Positions 1 through 7,689 of a stretch of DNA of 64,000 nucleotides are shown piece by piece. The translations under genes were made by a program, and so were the position numbers. The stretch is from NCBI GenBank assembly GCA_902785425.1, contig CACZYP010000015.1, positions 1-64,000 on the forward strand. Reading direction: 5' to 3'. Source of the DNA: an uncultured Ruminococcus sp. (GTDB taxonomy: Bacteria; Bacillota; Clostridia; Oscillospirales; Acutalibacteraceae). Under the pieces are notes generated by a model, which saw only the letters and a program-made list of their open reading frames with translations, was not told the DNA's origin and made no database searches. Position 1 is the stretch's first letter, and each line of letters begins with the position of its first letter.

Positions 1-33
1 GACGCCGATCGAATACCGACGTCAGTATGTTGC

Positions 34-2973
34 TTAAAACTCAATATTCTGCCTTAGGAGGCTTCTTTGTACTGTCCGTACAATTTGGGGCGGTTCAAAC
101 TCCGGAGGGATCTTTTGCTCACAATCTTTTGAATATACGACAGAATGATCTCTTGTGAATTTACACAATCCCCTAAACCACTTTTGCATCAGATCAACAA
201 TAACTCTCGCATTTATTTCCGTTCTCGTATCCTCAAAAAATGAGAATCCGAAAAAGAGTGCGTTTAAATAATCTGTTTTTTCTTGTGTTCCTTTTTCTAA
301 GCAGAAATAATAATCGAGCGGAGCATTCTCAACCTGAGAGAGCAATTCGCCGTTAAGAGGAACTTCACGGTTCTTATATGTTACAATAACTGAATCTTTC
401 TTTTTTCTAAAAACATACGCAATATATATCGGTATAACGCCACGTCTCATACCGTATGGAGCAGACTGTAGTTTTGTGTAGATTTTAGAAAAAGATACCT
501 TTTTCTCCTCTGATGATGCGGCAATACTATCGATCTCCGCAAGAATTGTTCTTAGATTCTCATCCGTTGTATTAATGCCATTATTAAGATTTTTTACAAA
601 AATAGTTGAACGAAGAAGGCTGACTTCCGGACCGAAACCGTCCATAAGTTCAATACTTTCCGAAGCTTCCAAGACAGCATCAATAACCTTTATTCGTGCT
701 TTTTTTATTTGTGCAGTTAGTTTGGTCTTGTTAACCATCTCATTGTTAATCGACGGCGTTGCACAATAATACTCATCGCAAATCTGCGACAATTCACGAT
801 TCAGTATCATACTTTTTGAAATGCTATCAAAACATCTTTCGCTGTTACAGTATATAGTATTAGGATCTGACGCAGAGAAGGTTTTATCTGCTATTTGACG
901 TATAGACTTAAACAAGTCGTATGCATACACTTGCAATTCTTCTCTAAAGTGGTCATCAGTTTGTGCATCCGATTGAGTTTCCAATAAACAAGCAGCCTGA
1001 TACTCTAATATTAATGAATCATCCTGCCACGCATTACTAGAACATACAAGTACATTCTTGGGAACATTTCTATCTTTCAGACACTGAGCTACCTTTTCTG
1101 CATTTTCAAATTTATCCGACACAAGATAAACTATAAGCCCATCTGCCTGTTTTTTTATCTCCTGAAAATCTCCGTGATAATTCCAAAAATCATCTGCTTC
1201 CATAAAGGTCACAGCAAAATATCTCATAATATTATGCTTGCTGTTATGCTGACGAGGCAAAATGAATTGTTCCGAAAAAGCCTTCTCAAGCACCCTCGTT
1301 CGATCTAATTTCACAACGCCTTGTTCTATCATGTTTTGAATATTCTTTTTTATATCCACTCCATTCGGTGTTAAAAAAGCATAAGTACCGCTTCGACGCT
1401 TTGTTATTATATGGCTTGAACACAAAGAGTCAATCGTTTTCAGATATTCATTATCGCTCAATCCCGACGCTGCTTTGAGATTAACGTCAGAAGCAGTAAA
1501 GCGATCATCTCTTATCATTAAACAAAGCGCAAGCGTCTTGATAATGCTTTTCTGATAATCAAAACTGCACCGTGCGATAGCAGCGCGTGTTTTCGACCAT
1601 ATACTGTGCACCTTCGGATTAAACACTTCTACACGAAAAAGCTCCGAAAAATAATCATATATTCGATCCGGAGTAAGAAACTCAATATCGTCATTGTCAA
1701 TATCACGTTCAAGGAATGGCACAAGCGAGCACTCTTCTGATTGAGATAAAAACGTGAACAAGGTCCTTTCGTTCTGACCTATCAACTCACTTATTCGAAT
1801 CAAAAGGAATACACTAATGGGCAAAAGAGGGAAACATCCCTTCAATAAAACATTCTCAAATATCTCATCTGAAACATCTTTAAAAAGGCCTGTCATCAAC
1901 GAGCGCTGTCCTACACTCTCAAAGCAGCTGATATGCTCACTATAAAAATTGTAAAACAATTCATTTTGAGTTAAGGCATTTGCAACAAGTTCATATGACT
2001 GCTCCGCTGAGGCTATAAAATAAACTTTCTTCAAACGTCCGTCAACAGTCCTGAAATCTTCGCTTTGCGAATAATCCAATATTTCTTTGTGAGTAATAAA
2101 ACAAATATGAATACTGTTACTTCTAACCGCACTCTCTGAAAAATCCTGTATAAGCTTCAAATTCTGTTTATCAGACATCGCTGAATCAGAAGAAAGAAAT
2201 TTACTAAACTCATCAAATATAATGAATAGTCCGCCATATTCACCTGTATCAATCAATGCTTCTGCTACTTGATTATACATCTTTACAACATCTGTGTTTT
2301 GTAAAGGGTTAAACGAAGCGCCGTTACTGATAATAGGGTATATATCACAAAAAGCCCTATACGCATTATGATCGCACTTATGAAGAAGGCTCTTAAAATC
2401 ATCAATCTGAATCTTTTGCTTCTTCAATTCGCTTTTAAAGGTTTCATATGCATTGGAAAAATTCTCTTCCCAAGTACTTATCATATCGATCGAGGCATCG
2501 AAATATGTTTGCGGAAAGAAATCTGATAAGTCGGCATATTCTAAAGCTTCACGAAGAGCAACAATAAATGACTGATTTATATTAGTATGATTGCTGTTTA
2601 TCAATACCGGAATAAACGGCTTTTTTCTCGAAATGATCATTTCAGCCAACTCACCGGTTTCTGGATCCTCATCTGATAACCTTTTCACAAGAGCGTCTAT
2701 CGCTTCACTGCAATTATTCTTATTACAAGACATTATTGCAGTTAATATCAACAGCAAATGAGATTTTCCACGCCCATACGGACCGATAAGAACCGTTGCG
2801 TTATCCTCATTGTAACTATCATTGTATACTGAATTCAGGTATCTTTTTAGTATTGCTACAGATTGCTTCGTAGGTATATATGAGTTTATTTTTTCCTCTT
2901 TATTTAAATCAAATTGAAGATTCACAGAAGAATGAAAATTTTGATTTGATTGAACAAGATCACTGTATTTCAT
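34..2973 (-). CDS. sspC: Large P-loop ATPase of an Ssp-type DNA phosphorothioation operon (SspC-like)
   Basis: This 979-residue protein has a Walker A motif GPYGRGKS near residues 64-71 and a Walker B-like stretch (IIFDEFSKF) near residue 250. The rest is long and mostly helical, without a signal peptide or membrane segment. It is the third gene of a minus-strand operon, 3 bp after the DUF4007 gene, and starts at ATG 2973 behind an AGGA site. PAPS-reductase plus DUF4007 plus large ATPase is the layout of SspBCD systems, where SspC is the ATPase that cooperates in sulfur insertion into DNA. The same P-loop style occurs in BrxC proteins of BREX type 4, so that is the alternative. The motif and operon are seen; the SspC assignment is inferred. 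Confidence 0.62.
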   Translation of the reverse strand: MKYSDLVQSNQNFHSSVNLQFDLNKEEKINSYIPTKQSVAILKRYLNSVYNDSYNEDNATVLIGPYGRGKSHLLLILTAIMSCNKNNCSEAIDALVKRLSDEDPETGELAEMIISRKKPFIPVLINSNHTNINQSFIVALREALEYADLSDFFPQTYFDASIDMISTWEENFSNAYETFKSELKKQKIQIDDFKSLLHKCDHNAYRAFCDIYPIISNGASFNPLQNTDVVKMYNQVAEALIDTGEYGGLFIIFDEFSKFLSSDSAMSDKQNLKLIQDFSESAVRSNSIHICFITHKEILDYSQSEDFRTVDGRLKKVYFIASAEQSYELVANALTQNELFYNFYSEHISCFESVGQRSLMTGLFKDVSDEIFENVLLKGCFPLLPISVFLLIRISELIGQNERTLFTFLSQSEECSLVPFLERDIDNDDIEFLTPDRIYDYFSELFRVEVFNPKVHSIWSKTRAAIARCSFDYQKSIIKTLALCLMIRDDRFTASDVNLKAASGLSDNEYLKTIDSLCSSHIITKRRSGTYAFLTPNGVDIKKNIQNMIEQGVVKLDRTRVLEKAFSEQFILPRQHNSKHNIMRYFAVTFMEADDFWNYHGDFQEIKKQADGLIVYLVSDKFENAEKVAQCLKDRNVPKNVLVCSSNAWQDDSLILEYQAACLLETQSDAQTDDHFREELQVYAYDLFKSIRQIADKTFSASDPNTIYCNSERCFDSISKSMILNRELSQICDEYYCATPSINNEMVNKTKLTAQIKKARIKVIDAVLEASESIELMDGFGPEVSLLRSTIFVKNLNNGINTTDENLRTILAEIDSIAASSEEKKVSFSKIYTKLQSAPYGMRRGVIPIYIAYVFRKKKDSVIVTYKNREVPLNGELLSQVENAPLDYYFCLEKGTQEKTDYLNALFFGFSFFEDTRTEINARVIVDLMQKWFRGLCKFTRDHSVVYSKDCEQKIPPEFEPPQIVRTVQRSLLRQNIEF

Positions 2974-2976
2974 CTG

Positions 2977-3882
2977 TTAATCCTCACTTTCACTCTGCCG
3001 ATAGTATATTTCCAGAATCTCGGCAGGCGTGATATCTTTCGTAAGATAAACCATATCCAAACCGGCTGTCCGGTTCAGCTCAATATACCCTTCCTGACGC
3101 AATCTGTCGAGATATTCGTTAATCATATTTCTATCAAGGTTAAATATTTTTCCAACATTGTTTTCCTGTGATGAGAGTGTTTCGATATCGACACTTTTTT
3201 TACCCTCACTCATACCGGAAACAATAACATAAAGCACAGCTAAACGATCCAATTTGTTAAATGTCGGCTTGGATTTTATATAACTACCTCTATCTGTTCC
3301 TCTTGAAATCAAACCCAACTCAATAAATGGTGAAAGACGGTTTTCTTCCGGATCGACCATACTTTCTTCATTAGCTGTATACATTTTAAGCAGCGTTGAG
3401 CAATCATCTTCAATAGATTTGTATATACTTCCGTCTTTGTTATATGTTTTATTGAATTCATCTGTGAGTTTTTGAACCATAGCGCTTTTTGTAAATCCAA
3501 CCACGTTAAAGCGGTTAAAAAACAGATACCACACTGTATTAAATTCCATTTTTATCGACAAATGATAGTGTAATATCCAAAGAGTGAATATATCTTCAAA
3601 GTACTCATCATATTTTTTTACGATGATTCCCAGATCTTCTGTCAAATCAAGGTAGTGCTTTGAATCTTTCGCTCTTTTCTCAACGACAAGGTCACAAGCA
3701 AGAAGCCAATACTTTATTGACTTTACCATTTTGCTTCCGACACCAAGCTTATCCATAGCGTCGCTTTTAGAAAACAAACCGGGATCATTTTCCAAAGCAG
3801 ATAAACCTTTGTTGAGCCAGCCTTCTCTGATAGAAAATGATTCGTTTCCTTTAAGCTTATATTTTAACACAGCCTCACTCAT
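2977..3882 (-). CDS. sspB: DUF4007 family protein (SspB-like)
   Basis: The 301-residue sequence matches my recollection of the DUF4007 family: the early FSIREGWLNKGL segment, a DVVEKRAKDSKHYLDLT-like strand and a winged-helix-like C-terminus. In Ssp systems the DUF4007 protein SspB nicks DNA as part of single-strand phosphorothioation. Its start overlaps the end of the upstream PAPS-reductase-like gene by 8 nt and its stop lies 3 bp before the ATPase gene, so the three proteins are almost certainly co-translated. No catalytic residues are obvious by eye. The family call rests on pattern recognition without a profile search. Confidence 0.65.
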   Translation of the reverse strand: MSEAVLKYKLKGNESFSIREGWLNKGLSALENDPGLFSKSDAMDKLGVGSKMVKSIKYWLLACDLVVEKRAKDSKHYLDLTEDLGIIVKKYDEYFEDIFTLWILHYHLSIKMEFNTVWYLFFNRFNVVGFTKSAMVQKLTDEFNKTYNKDGSIYKSIEDDCSTLLKMYTANEESMVDPEENRLSPFIELGLISRGTDRGSYIKSKPTFNKLDRLAVLYVIVSGMSEGKKSVDIETLSSQENNVGKIFNLDRNMINEYLDRLRQEGYIELNRTAGLDMVYLTKDITPAEILEIYYRQSESED

Positions 3883-5608
3883 TTGCTTTATAATCCTTTC
3901 CTCGCGGCAACAATACTCGTCTCATGTAGCAGCCGCCTTGATAATGCCCGATACACTCCGCACATCTCACGCATTTGTTATCATCAATTCGATAATAATA
4001 CTCACTTACCGTACCCGGCTTCTTTTCGAGAGTTATCGCATTATGTCTGCACACCGTCTCACAAGCGTGACAACCTGTGCAAAGCTGATATTTTGTAATC
4101 TGACATTTAAACTTAAGTTCTATTTCTACTGTTTTTGTTCGCCTTGCAATCGGGCGTTTCAAAATAGTTATCCTCAAATTGTTAGAGCCAATACGTCCTT
4201 GTAGCTTTAGCAGAGGTTCGTTTGTTCTGTGATCCAATACAAACACTTCACCCAGACGTTTATTTCCCATCTCAAAGTTTAAAACACCAAAAGGCTTAAA
4301 CAGTTCGTAGAATTGCTCCGTAATAGGCTTATTTAATTCATAACTAAAGCTGCTTTCATCAACGGCACAGGGCTTAAACTCAATCGCAACATTTTTACTT
4401 CTGTCAAGTCCGGCTCCACCCGACCTTGCCTTCCAGCCGCCGCTTTTTACATATTCCTCGGGATCACTCTTTCCCATCTTTACGGCAAAATCCATCAGTA
4501 TATCATTGAATTTGTTATACAATTCCGGAATGTATACCGACGATAAAAACTGAGACCATCTGCTGTTATTGGGACAACACCAGCAACCGACTCTTGCATA
4601 GCCCTTACGATACGCGTCATTGAAATCAATTCCGGCAGTTAATATATAGAGCCAGATATCATAATCTATCCAATCAATGATCGGCGATGACACTTTCTGT
4701 TTACTGATCTTCGGACTATTATCCTCACGGCTGTATGTGCTGCGGCTCTTAGATTCATTTCTCCGTATTCCGTAGTACGTTCTGACAGATGATTTCCCTC
4801 TGAAGGAGCTGTTGATCTTTTTACTTATAAAGCCGGTTTTAAACACAGTGCAGCACCAGCGAAGCATTCTGCTTGGTGGACCGAATTCTTTGCACAGCTC
4901 AAAGAATTCCTGCTGATCATTCATAGATGTCAGCACGGGTGTTTTTCTGTTATTCTTTTTAAACCTATTTACGTATTCTATTGTATCGGGCAATTCTATC
5001 GTAGTATTACCGAAAATATGAATAATACTCGGGTTGCTTAACGCAGTTGTAACAAGATGGCTTGTTACCGTAGAATCCTTCCCGCCCGAAAACGAAACGA
5101 ACATCGAAGTTTGATCATATCCCTTTGAAGAAGTAACTATATAGTTTGTCGCCTCTGTAGTTATCTCGTTATATCTCTCTTTATTGGCAGCAATAAATCT
5201 GTTTATGATCTCATCAAAGTATTCATAAGTATTTTTTTCTTCATTCTCATGTATTATTTTTCTAATTCGGTCGGAATCTTCTTTAGAAGCAGCTTCAAGA
5301 TTAAGCTTAATATTTTTTCCGTCAACAAAATAACCGTTTTTTGAACTCCATACAGAATGTCCATGGTATTTCATTGGCTCATGTATAATTGCCTCTATTA
5401 GCAGCCTTTCCTCCGGAAAAACAGGTCTTACATCCGTAGTAAAATAATTCCCTATACTATGACACAACGGGCAAGTTTCAGTATATGTAGGAATGTTGCA
5501 GTTGTCGCACCAATAAAGTTTGGACGATAGCTCTGTTCGGCTTCCACAGATATCGCATTCCGACTTTTGAGTATTAATTTGACAGTTTTTGCAAAAATAC
5601 GATATCAC
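3875..5608 (-). CDS. sspD: PAPS-reductase-like sulfurtransferase with zinc ribbon and ferredoxin domain (SspD-like)
   Basis: The 577-residue protein begins with two CxxC zinc-ribbon pairs (residues 6-50). An ATP-pyrophosphatase/PAPS-reductase core follows with the PP-loop SGGKDS near residue 175, and then the cysteine pairs CC and CxCC expected for an iron-sulfur cluster. The C-terminus is a ferredoxin-like domain with CTGCHACETVC and a second C-x2-C-x2-C-x6-C set. It would activate or transfer sulfur onto the DNA backbone, as DndC and SspD do. The start is GTG at 5608, with GGAGG eight bases upstream. It is the first gene of the operon; no cysteine desulfurase is adjacent, so a host IscS-type enzyme probably supplies sulfur. 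A type 4 BREX BrxP is the other reading. Confidence 0.72.
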   Translation of the reverse strand: MISYFCKNCQINTQKSECDICGSRTELSSKLYWCDNCNIPTYTETCPLCHSIGNYFTTDVRPVFPEERLLIEAIIHEPMKYHGHSVWSSKNGYFVDGKNIKLNLEAASKEDSDRIRKIIHENEEKNTYEYFDEIINRFIAANKERYNEITTEATNYIVTSSKGYDQTSMFVSFSGGKDSTVTSHLVTTALSNPSIIHIFGNTTIELPDTIEYVNRFKKNNRKTPVLTSMNDQQEFFELCKEFGPPSRMLRWCCTVFKTGFISKKINSSFRGKSSVRTYYGIRRNESKSRSTYSREDNSPKISKQKVSSPIIDWIDYDIWLYILTAGIDFNDAYRKGYARVGCWCCPNNSRWSQFLSSVYIPELYNKFNDILMDFAVKMGKSDPEEYVKSGGWKARSGGAGLDRSKNVAIEFKPCAVDESSFSYELNKPITEQFYELFKPFGVLNFEMGNKRLGEVFVLDHRTNEPLLKLQGRIGSNNLRITILKRPIARRTKTVEIELKFKCQITKYQLCTGCHACETVCRHNAITLEKKPGTVSEYYYRIDDNKCVRCAECIGHYQGGCYMRRVLLPRGKDYKANE

Positions 5609-5781
5609 TTAGTTATCCTCCAATACGTCACGCAGTATAAGCTATTAGTCCAAATAATTTATTAAGTAATTATTATAGAAGTGTAAAAAAATACATCTAT
5701 TCCGTTTAATTATACAACTTCGCACACATAACTTCATCAATTTTTTATGAATTTTTAGATCCTTGGTATTTTTTCACCATG

Positions 5782-6243
5782 TCAACCCACCTCAACCACC
5801 CTCTTCCCCAGCCGCTGCGCATACTGCACCGTCTTATACGCACCTCCGCTTTGATGCTGAATACAGCACACCACAAGATCGGAGCGGTCAACCATACACC
5901 GGTTGCGTATCTGTATCGCCGCTTTAAAATGCGCCCGGGCGGATTCTTCGCAAATCTCGACCTCGTCATAATAGTCAAGAAACGCCGCCTCGTTGTCACG
6001 ATACTCGGCTCGCATATACGGCAGAACAAGCACCAAAGAGGTGTTGCCCCTGCCGTATTTCTTTATGCATCGCTTTATTACCGAAGACGCCAGCAGATCA
6101 AATTCGCCGTCACGCCCGATAAGGAACTCGACATATTCCTTCCCTGTTATCAGATCGTACAGCAGCGATTCAAGGCGTTCCTCAACTAATGAACCCTGTT
6201 CTATATGTCTGTGCCCGAAAAGGCTTACAGTGTAAATATCCAT
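5782..6243 (-). CDS. SLOG-family small nucleotide-binding protein
   Basis: This Rossmann-like protein of about 153 residues starts with a strand ending in SLFGHRHIE. A GRDGEFDLLAS segment, a LVLPYMRAE strand and a late DLVVCC plus GGAYKTVQYA segment follow, which is the SLOG/DUF1273 (YpsA-like) pattern. SLOG proteins are predicted to sense or process nucleotide-derived ligands and are common beside defence genes. ATG 6243 is preferred over ATG 6249 because the GGAGG site then sits 8 bp away. It is divergent from the XRE gene at 6345 and shares a control region with it. A link to the phosphorothioation operon is only suggested by position. Confidence 0.65.
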   Translation of the reverse strand: MDIYTVSLFGHRHIEQGSLVEERLESLLYDLITGKEYVEFLIGRDGEFDLLASSVIKRCIKKYGRGNTSLVLVLPYMRAEYRDNEAAFLDYYDEVEICEESARAHFKAAIQIRNRCMVDRSDLVVCCIQHQSGGAYKTVQYAQRLGKRVVEVG

Positions 6244-6261
6244 TATCATTGCCTCCTTTGT

Positions 6262-6279
6262 TTACTATATTGATAGTAA
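6262..6279. promoter_or_regulatory. Operator-like palindrome between divergent SLOG and XRE genes
   Basis: TTACTAT-ATTG-ATAGTAA is a perfect 7-bp inverted repeat in the intergenic region shared by the two divergent genes. It is a natural binding site for the adjacent Cro-like protein, which would control both directions. Confidence 0.5.
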
Positions 6280-6344
6280 CATTGTATATGTATATAGTCA
6301 AGCGGTAACAATCAATATAGAATAAAGTCAGAGGAAGTGGTATT

Positions 6345-6566
6345 ATGAACGATTCAAAATCGGTATTTGCGATCAAGGATTACGGGAAGATCAGCCTTCA
6401 CCAAATCACCCGAAACTACCTTGCCAGAGTTTCTAACACACGTTTCGAGGTAATCAACAAATGGTACAATAACGAAGTCGAGAAAATGGATCTGGATATC
6501 CTCGCACGGATATGCTATGTACTTGAATGCACCCCTGCGGATATAATCAAATACGAAGAAAAATAA
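6345..6566 (+). CDS. Small Cro/XRE-family helix-turn-helix regulator
   Basis: The 73-residue protein shows the compact Cro-like fold: ITRNYLARVSNTRFEVINKWYNNE is the helix-turn-helix, followed by LARICYVLECTPADIIKYEE, the usual last helix of this family. The ATG at 6345 follows an AGAGGAAG site. It is divergent from the SLOG gene and ends directly in a terminator. The most likely role is local repression at the 6262-6279 palindrome. Confidence 0.8.
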   Translation: MNDSKSVFAIKDYGKISLHQITRNYLARVSNTRFEVINKWYNNEVEKMDLDILARICYVLECTPADIIKYEEK

Positions 6567-6598
6567 AGCGTTTCAGCCCTAAGGCCGAGACGCTTTTG
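6565..6598 (+). terminator. Rho-independent terminator after the XRE gene
   Basis: AAAGCGTTTC and GAGACGCTTTT form a hairpin that overlaps the stop codon region and ends in a T-run. Confidence 0.75.
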
Positions 6599-6701
6599 TG
6601 TTTATATGCGCTATTTAGCTCAAAAATGAGCTATAAGGCGTTTTATAAAGAGGATCGAGAGAGTTCCCATAAAAAACAAATCGTAACACGAAACTCATGA
6701 G
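6599..6701. repeat. Left copy of a ~103-bp direct repeat framing the helicase module
   Basis: The stretch from TGTTTATATGC to ACTCATGAG recurs at 11430-11532 in the same orientation with about ten differences. It contains the inverted repeat AGCTC-AAAAAT-GAGCT and the invariant block ATAAAAAACAAATCGTAA. It lies immediately after the XRE terminator; the other copy lies 36 bp after the last gene of the module. Confidence 0.8.
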
Positions 6702-6730
6702 TAACTTTTACTACACTTGCAAAAAACATT

Positions 6731-6758
6731 TAAATCCCCGAGTCATCTCGGGGATTTA
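6731..6758 (+). terminator. Strong bidirectional hairpin terminator
   Basis: TAAATCCCCGAG-TCAT-CTCGGGGATTTA is a perfect 12-bp stem with A/T flanks, in a 435-bp gap (6567-7001) that otherwise holds the direct repeat and no gene. It would insulate the downstream module. Confidence 0.7.
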
Positions 6759-7001
6759 ATAATTATCTTTGAGAATTTCCCGGCAGCGCAGTACGATGAA
6801 TTGTACTTTTAAAGAAACTCTGAATGCTACCGAAACGCATTTGCGCCATTCAAAACAAGGTGGTGTTTTTCTTTTATGATATTTCTTTATGTTCCCATTT
6901 TGAAGTAAAGAGCATCATATAAAATAATTTTCTAACTATATCCTCTTGCGCTTTGTGCATTAATATTGTAAAATATATATATAAACAAAAGAGGTGTGCC
7001 T

Positions 7002-7496
7002 ATGCTAACAATATCACTTGAATATTTATTGACCCACAAATATGAAAAAACAGGCTTAGAGAAAAGCTTCGAAGAAAAAACAAACACAAGCCTGCTATTC
7101 ACTCCTAATCAGCTGTCACAGCTGCCTATGAGCGACAACAATAAAATGACACAACTGAAAATCGACATGTCAGATATACAGTACAATAAAAAAATGTCAA
7201 CAGCAGAGTTTGAAGCTCGCACAAACATCTTATACAATTCATTCAAGAAGTGCGTAAACAGCCGCTCGGCAAAAAATCGCCGAGTCAGCCGTGATATGCT
7301 CGCCAAATTCGTTATAGGAATGGAGCTTAATCTTGAAGAAGCCAACAAACTCTTTGCGCTCGAAAGTCAACCGCTTTCACCCGAACACGTTCTTCTTGAC
7401 GCTGTTGTAGTTCATTGTATTCAGAACAGATATGACATAACCGAATTTTTTGATACATGCGAGCAGGTGAATCTTGGTATAAAAATGATAGAATAG
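7002..7496 (+). CDS. Small helical protein, first gene of the helicase module; unknown function
   Basis: The 164-residue protein has no signal or membrane segment. The C-terminal half (RVSRDMLAKFVIGMELNL through HVLLDAVVVHCIQNRYDI) resembles the helical C-terminal region that follows a DNA-binding domain in some XRE-type regulators, but no clear recognition helix is visible. The start is ATG 7002 with GAGGTG five bases upstream; a GTG at 6996 lies inside that site and is unlikely. It reads towards the helicase gene 194 bp downstream, and that gap carries its own promoter-like AT-rich stretch. A regulator or small partner is possible; no function is claimed. Confidence 0.6.
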   Translation: MLTISLEYLLTHKYEKTGLEKSFEEKTNTSLLFTPNQLSQLPMSDNNKMTQLKIDMSDIQYNKKMSTAEFEARTNILYNSFKKCVNSRSAKNRRVSRDMLAKFVIGMELNLEEANKLFALESQPLSPEHVLLDAVVVHCIQNRYDITEFFDTCEQVNLGIKMIE

Positions 7497-7689
7497 CTTT
7501 TGGTAAAATTAGTGACAAACTGTCCATCACGTTTTCTTGCGGAGTGATATAATTACATTAACGCAAACGAAAAGTCTGTAATACTCAAAAGTAATCTAAT
7601 AATTTAAAAATGAGAACTGGACATTCTGTCCACCGGCAGTACTTTTCTGAGGGTTATAATTATATCAACAAAAACAGGAGGTTGTAATT

